Assembly: GCA_027489195.1 (NCBI GenBank) | Contig: JAIYAG010000279.1 | Coordinates: forward strand, 1-24,702 | From: Burkholderiales bacterium | GTDB taxonomy: Bacteria; Pseudomonadota; Gammaproteobacteria; Burkholderiales; Burkholderiaceae_E | Direction of reading: 5' to 3' | Length of the DNA: 24,702 nt | In this document: positions 1 to 7,380 of the stretch, one piece after another | Numbering within the stretch: the first letter of the stretch is position 1 | Layout: every line of letters starts with the position of its first letter | The notes under the pieces: generated by a model | Seen by the model: only the letters and a program-made list of their open reading frames with translations | The model's database searches: none | What the model was told of the DNA's origin: nothing | Position numbers and translations under genes: made by a program

Positions 1-667
1 AGGTCGACGGCATGTACCGGATCGCCACCCCCGCGCGCCGCTTGGTCGACCGGTTCGCGGCGGCCCCATTGATCAGGTACACGTCGTGCATCGACATCTG
101 GCCCGGCTCGAGCTCGATGTCCACCGCCTGCGTGACGTCGAACGCGCCGTCCTCGGTCCGCTGGTTCAGCACGACGTCCGTGCGAGTCTCCTTCAGGTGC
201 GGCAGCAGCACCCGATCCCGATGCGAGCCGGGGATCACGCGCAGGCAGCCGTTCTCGACCTTGGACTCGTCGAGCGCGACCCAGATGGTGCAGGTGGCGA
301 GCGGGCGGATGGGCCAGTAGTGGCCGTCCTGGTGCCACGGGGTCTCGAGGCCGTCGCCGCCGGGCTTGCAGAAGATCTGGCAGCCCCAGAGGATCACGTC
401 CTCGCCGATGAGCTGCGCGACCATGTCGATGAGCTCGGGGTCGCGCGCGAGATCGAGGAAGTCGGCGCTGCCGCGCACGCCCTCGGCGTTCCTGCCCTCG
501 ATGTGGATGCTGACGAGCCGCTCGGGGCGGATGTCGGGGTTCTCGCGGATCAGCCGCTCGAGCGTGCCGCGCAGGTGCGCGAGGCGGTCTTCGGGGATGC
601 GGTACTGCGGAACGATCCAGCCTTCGCGCTGGTAGCGGGCGATGTCGTCGGGGCCGAGCCGGGCCAT
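1..667 (-). CDS. Phytanoyl-CoA dioxygenase family protein, copy 1 (3' end cut by window edge)
   Basis: The frame is open from an ATG at 667 to base 1, giving 222 of an expected 268 residues by comparison with the second copy at 5527-6333. It starts MARLGPDDIARYQ, with GAGGAG about 8 bases upstream. The family are Fe(II)/2-oxoglutarate oxygenases with an HxD...H iron triad. The HxD is present as WHQDGHYWP (H112, D114), and the arginine expected 11 residues after the distal ligand (R211) is kept. The distal histidine is not: residue 200 reads Asn (codon AAT, bases 70-68) in LINGAAANRS, where the second copy has MIHGAAANRS. It lies 70 bp downstream of the SnoaL-like gene on the same strand, so the two may be co-transcribed. 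Activity is doubtful if the Asn is real. The substrate is unknown. Sure of the family, unsure of the function. Confidence 0.88.
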   Translation of the reverse strand, partial: MARLGPDDIARYQREGWIVPQYRIPEDRLAHLRGTLERLIRENPDIRPERLVSIHIEGRNAEGVRGSADFLDLARDPELIDMVAQLIGEDVILWGCQIFCKPGGDGLETPWHQDGHYWPIRPLATCTIWVALDESKVENGCLRVIPGSHRDRVLLPHLKETRTDVVLNQRTEDGAFDVTQAVDIELEPGQMSMHDVYLINGAAANRSTKRRAGVAIRYMPST

Positions 668-673
668 GGGGGT

Positions 674-718
674 CTCCTCGCTGCCCGGCGCGACATGGGC
701 GCCAGGACCTGCGAGGAG
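674..718 (-). promoter_or_regulatory. Stem-loop covering the ribosome binding site of dioxygenase copy 1
   Basis: Read on the minus strand, CTCCTCGC (718-711) is perfectly complementary to GCGAGGAG (681-674), the latter containing the GAGGAG ribosome binding site of the gene starting at 667. An inner GGCGC/GCGCC pair strengthens the fold. The upstream arm is absent before the second copy, although most of the remaining leader is conserved. This is a candidate translational control or attenuation element; its function is inferred. Confidence 0.4.
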
Positions 719-737
719 TGTAAGTCCGAGACGGCGG

Positions 738-1178
738 TTACGCGCCCGCCTGCTTGAAGAACCCGGCATCCACCTTCAGGGTGCGCCGCTTGAAGCGCCA
801 GCCCTGGGCGGTCTTCACGACGACGCTGCGGTCGTAGCGGCCGCTGGCCACGACGTGCGGTACCTCGGCGACCTCGAGCACGATCAGGTCGTTGGTCACA
901 TGCGCCTCGGTGGCGCTGACGGGCTCGATGGCGATGTTCATCGCGAGGTGGCGCTTGCCGTTGGCCATGCCGCCGGGCCCGACGTGGTGGCGCTCGAACT
1001 CGTACATCTGCTGCCAGGTGTCGATCTGTCCGAAGGCGCCGCTGTCGTAGCCGCCGAACTCGGCGGGCTCGACCCAGGTGCGCATGAAGGCGTCGGCATC
1101 GGCGTTGTCGGTGGTCAGGCCGTACAGCGCGACGAGGTTCTGGATCTCGGCGATGTCGGTGGCGGTGAGCGGGTGCAT
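738..1178 (-). CDS. SnoaL/NTF2-like domain protein
   Basis: The 146-residue protein begins MHPLTATDIAEIQNLVALYG, the usual N-terminal helix of SnoaL-like proteins, followed by an alternating beta-sheet region ending in RYDRSVVVKTAQGWRFKRR. The family has a cone-shaped alpha+beta barrel used by dehydratases, isomerases and hydroxylases, and also by non-enzymatic proteins. The ATG at 1178 is chosen over upstream in-frame starts because GGAG lies about 9 bases before it and homology-like sequence begins there. It is divergent from the LysR gene at 1318 and is followed 70 bp later by dioxygenase copy 1. LysR proteins often control the divergent neighbour, so this is the most likely target. The exact reaction cannot be told from sequence. 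Confidence 0.8.
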   Translation of the reverse strand: MHPLTATDIAEIQNLVALYGLTTDNADADAFMRTWVEPAEFGGYDSGAFGQIDTWQQMYEFERHHVGPGGMANGKRHLAMNIAIEPVSATEAHVTNDLIVLEVAEVPHVVASGRYDRSVVVKTAQGWRFKRRTLKVDAGFFKQAGA

Positions 1179-1233
1179 GGCGAGACTCCGTGAAGACGAT
1201 GGGATGGACGTGAATCTAGGTCCCGAGTCCCTC

Positions 1234-1268
1234 GTGGACAAGATCGGAGGAATGGATTTACTGTCCAC
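1234..1268. promoter_or_regulatory. Inverted repeat between divergent SnoaL-like and LysR genes (candidate operator)
   Basis: GTGGACA (1234-1240) and TGTCCAC (1262-1268) are perfect 7-base inverted arms separated by 21 bases, about 50 bp before the LysR start and 56 bp before the SnoaL-like start. TGGACA and TTTACT inside it could be weak -35 and -10 elements 16 bp apart for the LysR gene. The position suits LysR autoregulation, but the geometry is wider than the standard T-N11-A box, so the call is tentative. Confidence 0.35.
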
Positions 1269-1317
1269 AGACACGAACAATCAGCCGCTCGACCGGTCGG
1301 GGCTGCAGGAGGGCGCG

Positions 1318-2247
1318 ATGGACGATCTGAACGATGTGCTGGTCTTCACCCGCGTCGCCGATCTGGGCAGCTTCACCGCCGCGGCGCAGCGCCTGTCGCT
1401 GCCGAAGTCGAGCGTCAGCGCACGCGTGGCCCGGCTGGAGGCGCGCCTGGGCGCACGGCTGCTCGAGCGCAGCACGCGCACGGTGCGGCTCACCGCGGTG
1501 GGCGCGCGGTATCACGAGCACGCGCGGCGCGTGATCCAGGAGCTGGAGCAGGCGGCGGCCACGGTGGAGCAGTTCCGCTCGGAGCCCTGCGGCACCTTGC
1601 GCATCAGCGCCTCGCTGGTGATGGGGCAGGTGCTGCTGCGTCCGGTGGTCACGGAGTTCATGCGGCTTCATCCGGCGGTGCAGGTGGTGCTCGAGCTCTC
1701 GAACCGGCGTGTGGACCTGCTGGAGGAAGGCTTCGATGTGGCGGTGCGGGCCGGCACGCTGCCGGACTCGGCGCTGGTCGCGCGCCGCCTGGGTGGGGCG
1801 GGTGCGCGCCTGTTCGCATCGCCCGCCTACCTCAAGCGCCGCGGCATGCCACGACGGCCGGCCGATCTGGCGGACCACGATCTGCTGGAAGGCAGCCCGG
1901 CGCTCTCCGGCACCGGCTGGACGCTGCGCCACGACCGCGGCGACGCGGTGGAGCAGGTGACGGCGCGCTTTCGTCTGGTGGCGAACGATGCGGTGGTGCT
2001 GCAGGCCGCGGCGCTCGAGGGCCTGGGCATCGTCAGCCTGCCGACCTTCACGATCGAGGACGAGGTGGCGGCCGGGCGACTCAAGCCGGTGCTGCCGGAC
2101 TGGAGCACGCGCCACCTCGACATCCACGCGGTCTTCCCGTCGCACAAGAGCCTGTCGCCGGCGCTGCGTGCGTTCGTCGATCTGGCGGCGCTGCGGCTGG
2201 GGGCGCGGTTGGGGTCGGGCGCCGGGTCCGTCGGCAGGCCGCGCTGA
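1318..2247 (+). CDS. LysR-family transcriptional regulator
   Basis: The 309-residue protein has an N-terminal winged helix-turn-helix (residues about 1-60, with AAAQRLSLPKSSVSARVARL as the recognition region and RLLERSTRTVRLT as the wing). An effector-binding domain of the type-2 periplasmic-binding fold follows from about residue 88 (GTLRISASLVMGQ). It resembles the CrgA-like subgroup common in proteobacteria. The ATG at 1318 is preferred over the long upstream extension because AGGAGG sits 6 bases before it and the helix-turn-helix begins at once. It is divergent from the SnoaL-like gene and lies 99 bp upstream of the transporter operon on the same strand, so it may sense the transported compound or its product. 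The ligand is unknown. Confidence 0.92.
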   Translation: MDDLNDVLVFTRVADLGSFTAAAQRLSLPKSSVSARVARLEARLGARLLERSTRTVRLTAVGARYHEHARRVIQELEQAAATVEQFRSEPCGTLRISASLVMGQVLLRPVVTEFMRLHPAVQVVLELSNRRVDLLEEGFDVAVRAGTLPDSALVARRLGGAGARLFASPAYLKRRGMPRRPADLADHDLLEGSPALSGTGWTLRHDRGDAVEQVTARFRLVANDAVVLQAAALEGLGIVSLPTFTIEDEVAAGRLKPVLPDWSTRHLDIHAVFPSHKSLSPALRAFVDLAALRLGARLGSGAGSVGRPR

Positions 2248-2346
2248 GCGCTGCGGCGGCGCGGCATTGACGCCTTCCCCCGCGCCAAGCCACACTCCGC
2301 GCGCTGCCGCCGACGAGCGGCACCCTAACGAAGGAACGGAGGAGAC

Positions 2347-3729
2347 ATGCTCAGGAAAGGCGTCCTCGCCGCGCTCGCCGCGTCGGTGCTCTCGGTCACC
2401 GCCGGCGGTGCCTCGGCCCAGGAGAAGCTGGTTGTCTGGTTCACCAAGGGGTTCTATCCCGCGGAAGACCGGGCACTCGACACGATGATCTACCGGTTCG
2501 AGCAGAAGACAGGGGTGAAGGTCGACCTGTCGCTCTACCCGGTCCAGGACGTCATTCCCAAGACGGTCGCCGCACTCGACTCGCGCTCGCCGCCGGACGT
2601 GGCCTTCGGCCACACCTTCGACTTCCAGGTGGCGGGCAAGTGGGCGAGCGAGGGCAAGCTGCTCGACCTCTCCGATGTCCTCACGCCGATCAAGGACAAG
2701 TTCCTGCCGAACACGCTGTCGACGACGCTGCTGGCGGGTCCGAACGGCAAGAAGGCGTACTACGCGGCGCCGGTCTACCAGCAGACGATGCACGTGCAGT
2801 ACTGGACGGACATGCTGGCCGAGGCGGGCTTCAAGCCCTCGGACGTGCCCAAGGGCTGGAAGGAGTACTGGAGCTTCTGGTGCGACAAGGTGCAGCCGGC
2901 GCACCGCTCCAAGTCGGGCAAGCGGACCTTCGCGATCGGGCACCCGATGGGGGTGGACGGCACGGACTCGTTCTTCAGCTTCCACCAGTTCATGCTGGCG
3001 CACAACGTGCAGATCGTCGACGACGGCGGCAAGGTGCTGCTGGGCGAGCCGAAGAACCGCACGGGCCTGATCGCGGCGCTCAAGGACTACACCGACATCG
3101 CGGGCAAGGGCTGCACGCCGCCCTCGGCCATCAGCTGGAAGGATCCGGACAACAACGTCGCCTTCCACAACAAGACCACGCTGATGACGCACAACGCGAC
3201 GATCTCGATCGCCGCGAAGTGGCTCGACGACATGAACAACCAGACGCTGACGGCGGAGCAGCGCGCCCAGGCGAAGAAGAACTACGAGGAGCTGATCGCC
3301 ACGGCGCAGTGGCCGAACAAGCCGGACGGCAGGCCGATGAGCTACCTGGCGGCGATCAAGGTCGCGGTGGCCTTCAGCGGCACGAAGAACGAGAAGCGGG
3401 CCAAGGAGTTCATCGCGTTCATGATGGAGGACGCGAACCTGATCCCCTACACCGAGGGCTCGCTCGGCCGCTGGTATCCGGTGACGCAGGGCGGCGCGGA
3501 CCGCACGTTCTGGACGGGCGAGGACAAGCACCGCAAGGCGGTGTCGGACCAGTTCCGCGCGGGCACGGGCACCTTCCCCTTCACGCGCAACTGGCGGTTC
3601 ACGATCCTGAACAACGAGAACGTCTGGGCCAAGGCGATGAGCCGGATCGTGAACGACAAGTGGACGCCCGAGCGCGCGGCCGACGAGCTGATCGAGCGCG
3701 TCAACCAGGTCGCGGGCAAGCAGTCGTGA
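2347..3729 (+). CDS. ABC transporter extracellular solute-binding protein (family 1, sugar-type)
   Basis: The 460-residue protein has a clear signal peptide: basic start MLRKG, hydrophobic core and likely cleavage after residue 24 (GGASA/QEKLVV). The mature part has the layout of family 1 (MalE/UgpB-like) binding proteins, which deliver sugars, polyols or similar compounds to MalFGK-type importers. The start is supported by GGAGGAG about 5 bases upstream. It is the first gene of an operon with two permeases (20-bp gap to the next). Two dioxygenases and a hydrolase nearby suggest the cargo is then oxidised, but nothing in the sequence identifies the ligand. No lipobox is seen, so it is a soluble periplasmic protein. 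Confidence 0.93.
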   Translation: MLRKGVLAALAASVLSVTAGGASAQEKLVVWFTKGFYPAEDRALDTMIYRFEQKTGVKVDLSLYPVQDVIPKTVAALDSRSPPDVAFGHTFDFQVAGKWASEGKLLDLSDVLTPIKDKFLPNTLSTTLLAGPNGKKAYYAAPVYQQTMHVQYWTDMLAEAGFKPSDVPKGWKEYWSFWCDKVQPAHRSKSGKRTFAIGHPMGVDGTDSFFSFHQFMLAHNVQIVDDGGKVLLGEPKNRTGLIAALKDYTDIAGKGCTPPSAISWKDPDNNVAFHNKTTLMTHNATISIAAKWLDDMNNQTLTAEQRAQAKKNYEELIATAQWPNKPDGRPMSYLAAIKVAVAFSGTKNEKRAKEFIAFMMEDANLIPYTEGSLGRWYPVTQGGADRTFWTGEDKHRKAVSDQFRAGTGTFPFTRNWRFTILNNENVWAKAMSRIVNDKWTPERAADELIERVNQVAGKQS

Positions 3730-3749
3730 GCCGCGCACGCGGCTGACCG

Positions 3750-4664
3750 ATGTCGGCGAGCGCACCTTCGATCGAGCCGGTCGCGCCTTCGGGCGCGGCC
3801 GGCGCGCGCGCGCGCCGCACGGGGCCGTACCGGCCCGCGTCCTGGAACACCGTCGGGCTGCTGCTGGTCGTCCCGTACGCGCTGCTGTTCCTGCTCTTCG
3901 TGCTCTATCCGGTGCTCTACGGGTTCTCGCTCGCGCGCGACCCGCAGAGCTACGTGCGGCTGTGGCAGGACCCGGTCTTCGGGAACGCGGTGCTGAACTC
4001 GGCGCTGTTCCTGCTGGTGGTGGTCAACATCAAGTTCGTGCTCGCGCTGTTCCTCTCGGGGTTCTTCGTGCACGAGCGCTGGTGGATCCGCATCCTGGCG
4101 GTGCTCTTCATCCTGCCGTGGGCGGTGCCGTCGATCCCGACGATCCTGTCGTTCCGCTTCATGCTGAACCCCGAGTGGGGGATCATCAACACGGTGTACT
4201 TCAACCTCACCGCGCTCGACGGGCCGAACTGGCTGAACGACCGCTGGATCGCGTTCTCGATGGCGGGGATGGTCCACATCTGGAAGTCGCTGCCGTTCTG
4301 GACGCTGATCCTGGTCACCGGACGGCTCGCGATCAGCAAGGACCTCTACGAGGCGGCCTCGGTCGACGGCGCGTCGCGCTGGCAGCAGTTCCGCCACATC
4401 ACCTGGCCGTCGATCGCCACGCTCTACATCACCTGCACGCTGCTCTCGATGATCTGGACGCTGGGCGACTTCAACAGCGTCTACCTGCTGACCGGCGGCG
4501 GGCCCTCGGACCTCACGCACGTGCTGGCCACGCTCGGCATCCGCTACCTGCGGCTCGATCAGGTGGACATGGCGATGGCGACGATCGTGGTCGCGACACC
4601 GCTGGTGCTGCCGCTGATGGTCTACATGATGAAGCGCCTGTCGCGCGGACCGGGCGAGGACTGA
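3750..4664 (+). CDS. ABC transporter permease, MalF/UgpA type
   Basis: This 304-residue inner-membrane protein has about six membrane segments. The first is at residues 35-59 after a basic, Ala-rich cytoplasmic tail; others lie near 80-105, 113-135, 170-190, 222-240 and 275-295. The EAA loop that docks on the ATPase is at about 201-220 (EAASVDGASRWQQFRHITWP). A long periplasmic loop near 140-165 is typical of sugar-type MalF-like subunits. The ribosome binding site is weak, so translation may depend partly on coupling to the upstream gene. It pairs with the permease starting 6 bp after its stop. Confidence 0.93.
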   Translation: MSASAPSIEPVAPSGAAGARARRTGPYRPASWNTVGLLLVVPYALLFLLFVLYPVLYGFSLARDPQSYVRLWQDPVFGNAVLNSALFLLVVVNIKFVLALFLSGFFVHERWWIRILAVLFILPWAVPSIPTILSFRFMLNPEWGIINTVYFNLTALDGPNWLNDRWIAFSMAGMVHIWKSLPFWTLILVTGRLAISKDLYEAASVDGASRWQQFRHITWPSIATLYITCTLLSMIWTLGDFNSVYLLTGGGPSDLTHVLATLGIRYLRLDQVDMAMATIVVATPLVLPLMVYMMKRLSRGPGED

Positions 4665-4670
4665 GACGCG

Positions 4671-5507
4671 ATGCGACGCCTGATGAACGAGGCCGGCCTG
4701 TGGCTGATCGGCATCCCGGTCTTCCTGTGGACCATGCTGCCGCTGTACCACATGATGCTGTTCGCGCTCTCGACCAAGGACAGCGCGTTCTCGGGCAAGC
4801 TCTGGCCGCAGCCCGCGACGCTGCGCAACTTCGAGATCGTGCTCTCGGAGCAGCACCACTACCTGGGCAACTTCTGGGCACAGCTCGGCTCGAGCGTGCT
4901 GATCGCGGCGGCCACCGGCGTGCTGACGCTGACGGTTGCGACCTCGGCCGCCTTCGCGATCAGCCGGCTGCGCGTGCGGGGCGGACGCTGGGTGATGAAC
5001 GCGGCGCTCTTCACCTACTTCATCCCGGCGGCCTTCCTCGCGGTGCCGATGTACAAGACGATGGGCCTGTACGGGCTGCTGAACAACCGCTGGTCGATGA
5101 TCATCGCGATGGTCACGCTCGCCTCGCCCTACGCGATCTGGGTGCTCAAGCAGGCCTCCGACAAGCTGCCCATCGAGCTCGACGAGGCGGCGATCATGGA
5201 CGGCGCGACCGCGATGCAGCTCTTCCGGCTGGTCTACCTGCCGCTGATGGTCCCTTCGCTGGTGGCGATCGGCGTGTACGCGGTGCTGCTGGCCTGGAAC
5301 GAGTACCTGTACGCGTTCCTGCTGCTGTCGGACGAGCGCGAGATCACGCTCGCGGTGGCGCTCGGCCTGTTCCTGTCGGCCGACGACTCGCCCTGGGAAC
5401 TGCTGATGGCCACCGGCGTGCTCTATGCGCTGCCGCCGGCGGCGATCTACTACGCGTTCAAGCGCTACATGGTGTCGGGCCTGACGGCGGGCGCGGTCAA
5501 GAGCTGA
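4671..5507 (+). CDS. ABC transporter permease, MalG/UgpE type
   Basis: This 278-residue inner-membrane permease starts 6 bp after the preceding one and has membrane segments near 9-33, 72-97, 108-128, 142-160, 188-211 and 243-265. The EAA loop is at about 172-191 (DEAAIMDGATAMQLFRLVYL). MalG-type subunits pair with MalF-type subunits to form the translocation channel. It is the last gene of the operon: the next gene, dioxygenase copy 2, ends 20 bp away on the opposite strand. No ATP-binding subunit follows or precedes it in the window, so one encoded elsewhere must serve the complex. Confidence 0.93.
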   Translation: MRRLMNEAGLWLIGIPVFLWTMLPLYHMMLFALSTKDSAFSGKLWPQPATLRNFEIVLSEQHHYLGNFWAQLGSSVLIAAATGVLTLTVATSAAFAISRLRVRGGRWVMNAALFTYFIPAAFLAVPMYKTMGLYGLLNNRWSMIIAMVTLASPYAIWVLKQASDKLPIELDEAAIMDGATAMQLFRLVYLPLMVPSLVAIGVYAVLLAWNEYLYAFLLLSDEREITLAVALGLFLSADDSPWELLMATGVLYALPPAAIYYAFKRYMVSGLTAGAVKS

Positions 5508-5526
5508 GGCCGGCTCAGGCGTCGCA

Positions 5527-6333
5527 TCAGCCCGCCCGGTGCCCGACCTTGAAGTCGTTGCGCCCGTCCCGGTCCACGCCGCGCAGCAGCCAGAGCGGCC
5601 GCGTCGAGAAGTCCACCGTGTACCCGCTTCCGTCCCCCGGCTTCATCAGCGTGCGATCGAACAGCGAGGTCGACGGCATGTAGCGGATCGCGACGCCCGC
5701 GCGGCGCTTGGGCGATCGGTTCGCGGCGGCACCGTGGATCATGTAGACATCGTGCATCGACATCTGGCCGGGCTCGAGCTCGATGTCGACGGCCTGCGTG
5801 GCATCGAAGGCGGCGTCTTCGGTGCGCTGGTTCAGGACCAGGTCGGTGCGCGCCTCGGTCAGGTGCGGCAGCAGCACCCGGTCGCGGTGCGAGCCGGGGA
5901 TCACCCGCAGGCAGCCGTTCTCGACCTTGGACTCGTCGAGCGCGACCCAGATGGTGCAGGTCGCGAGCGGGCGGATGGGCCAGTAGTGGCCGTCCTGGTG
6001 CCAGGGGGTCTCGAGGCCGTCGCCGCCGGGCTTGCAGAAGATCTGGCAGCCCCAGAGGATCACGTCCTCGCCGATGAGCTGCGCGACCATGTCGATGAGC
6101 GCCGGATCGCGCGCGAGCTCGAGGAAATCGGCGCTACCGCGCACGCCCTCGGCGTTCTTGCCCTCGATGTGGATGCTGACCAGCCGCTCGGGGCGGATGT
6201 CGGGGTTCTCGCGGATCAGCCGGTCGAGCGTGCCGCGCAGGTGCGCGAGCCGGTCTTCGGGGATGCGGTGATCGGGGACGATCCAGCCTTCGCGCTGGTA
6301 GCGGGCGATGTCGCCGGGGGCGAGCCGGGCCAT
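5527..6333 (-). CDS. Phytanoyl-CoA dioxygenase family protein, copy 2
   Basis: The 268-residue protein is a predicted cytoplasmic Fe(II)/2-oxoglutarate-dependent oxygenase that hydroxylates a small molecule. All expected residues are present: H112 and D114 in WHQDGHYWP, the distal H200 in MIHGAAANRS, and R211 eleven residues later for 2-oxoglutarate, the spacing seen in human PHYH and in ectoine hydroxylase. The ATG at 6333 is chosen over one 30 bases upstream because GAGGAG lies about 8 bases before it and because copy 1 starts at the equivalent place. It is convergent with the transporter operon and divergent from the hydrolase at 6541. Because this copy keeps the full triad, it is probably the active one. 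The true substrate is unknown; phytanoyl-CoA is only the family name. Confidence 0.93.
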   Translation of the reverse strand: MARLAPGDIARYQREGWIVPDHRIPEDRLAHLRGTLDRLIRENPDIRPERLVSIHIEGKNAEGVRGSADFLELARDPALIDMVAQLIGEDVILWGCQIFCKPGGDGLETPWHQDGHYWPIRPLATCTIWVALDESKVENGCLRVIPGSHRDRVLLPHLTEARTDLVLNQRTEDAAFDATQAVDIELEPGQMSMHDVYMIHGAAANRSPKRRAGVAIRYMPSTSLFDRTLMKPGDGSGYTVDFSTRPLWLLRGVDRDGRNDFKVGHRAG

Positions 6334-6391
6334 GGTGTGTCTCCTCGATGCCCGGCGCAGCATGGGCGTCGGGGTCTGCGGTCAGTGTAAG
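5667..6391. repeat. Diverged direct repeat of 1-724 (duplicated dioxygenase gene and leader)
   Basis: Bases 1-667 align without any indel to 5667-6333 (constant offset 5666). Similarity continues through the leader to a shared AGTGTAAG (717-724 and 6384-6391), which reads CTTACACT on the coding strand. Divergence is uneven: 240-434 against 5906-6100 shows only about two differences, while neighbouring parts differ at roughly one base in six to one in fourteen. This indicates a gene duplication that includes the leader and possibly later gene conversion. The two copies flank the LysR and ABC transporter genes. Confidence 0.85.
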
Positions 6392-6540
6392 CCGCCCCCG
6401 CCGGGCCGGGCCGGCGCCGTTCCGATCGGGGGCTCGGCCGGGCCCTCGGCGCTTGACGCCTCCACGGCCCCGGGCAGAAGCTCTTCCCCGACCGGTCCAC
6501 CCGGCAGCGTCCACGCGACACACCCCCCAGAGGAGACACC

Positions 6541-7380
6541 ATGATCATCGAGAAACGATCGATCACGACCGCCGACGGCGTGCGGCTCAACGTGCTGGAA
6601 GCCGGCCGCGGCAAGCCGCTGGTGCTGATCCCCGGCTGGTCGCAGACGGCCGCGCAGTTCCGGCGTCAGCTCGAAGGCCTGTCGGACCGCTACCGCGTGA
6701 TCGCGATCGACATGCGCGGCCACGGCGACTCGGACAAGCCGGCGCACGGCTACCGCATCCAGCGCCTGGCGCAGGACGTGCGGCAGGCGCTCATCGCGAT
6801 GGACCTGCAGGACGTGACGATCCTCGGGCACTCGATGGGCTGCTCGGTGCTGTGGTGCTACTTCGACCTGTTCGGCGCGGAGCGCGTGTCGAAGTTCGTG
6901 TTCTGCGACGAGCCGCCGATGCTCACCTCGGACCCGACCTGGAGCGCGCAGCAGGCGGAGGACGCGGGCGCGATCTTCACGCCGGAGGCGGTGACGCAGA
7001 CGATGAACGCGCTGGCGGGCCCGGATGGCGTCGCGACGACGACGGGCTTCGTGGGCGGCATGGTCACCTCGAAGATGCCCGCCGAGACGCTGCAGTGGAT
7101 GATCGCGGAGAACCTGAAGCTGCCGCGCGCACACGCGGCGACGCTGCTCTACAACCACTGCCACCAGGACTGGCGCGACGTGTTCGCGCGGATCGACGTG
7201 CCCAGCCTCTTCATCGGCGGGCGCGTGAGCCTGGTGCCCTGGAAGTCGGTGGCCTGGGCGGCCTCGCAGGTGAAGGGCGCGCGGCTGGAGATCTTCGAGG
7301 AGGCGGAGGGCGGGCAGCACTTCATGTTCGAGGAGAACCCGGCCAAGTTCAATCGCATCCTGGCGGAGTTCATCGGCTGA
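6541..7380 (+). CDS. Alpha/beta hydrolase
   Basis: The 279-residue cytoplasmic enzyme has the oxyanion region LIPGWSQTAAQF (29-40), the nucleophile elbow GHSMG with Ser98, and a C-terminal His260 in GGQHFMFEENP. The acidic member of the triad is not obvious: the usual site after strand 7 reads GGRVSLVPW, so D123/E124 after strand 6 may serve instead. AGAGGAG about 7 bases upstream supports the start. Serine hydrolases of this shape include esterases, lactonases and cofactor-free haloperoxidases. Its position, divergent from dioxygenase copy 2, suggests hydrolysis of an ester or lactone in the same pathway. The last 11 bases overlap the convergent gene at 7370. Confidence 0.9.
   Translation: MIIEKRSITTADGVRLNVLEAGRGKPLVLIPGWSQTAAQFRRQLEGLSDRYRVIAIDMRGHGDSDKPAHGYRIQRLAQDVRQALIAMDLQDVTILGHSMGCSVLWCYFDLFGAERVSKFVFCDEPPMLTSDPTWSAQQAEDAGAIFTPEAVTQTMNALAGPDGVATTTGFVGGMVTSKMPAETLQWMIAENLKLPRAHAATLLYNHCHQDWRDVFARIDVPSLFIGGRVSLVPWKSVAWAASQVKGARLEIFEEAEGGQHFMFEENPAKFNRILAEFIG

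Noticed and set aside
2267..2296. TTGACG -35-like hexamer upstream of the solute-binding protein gene, with a similar TTGACGCC at 6454 before the hydrolase
   Set aside because: No convincing -10 element at 16-18 bp in either case, so no promoter is called.
1258..3765. 835-residue open frame on the minus strand opposite the LysR and solute-binding genes
   Set aside because: Arg/Ala/His/Gln-rich low-complexity translation, no domain, no ribosome binding site, and it lies fully opposite well-supported genes. It is a product of high third-position GC.
3962..5683. 573-residue open frame overlapping both permease genes on the plus strand
   Set aside because: It reads the permease genes in another frame, gives Arg/Gly/His-rich nonsense and crosses into dioxygenase copy 2.
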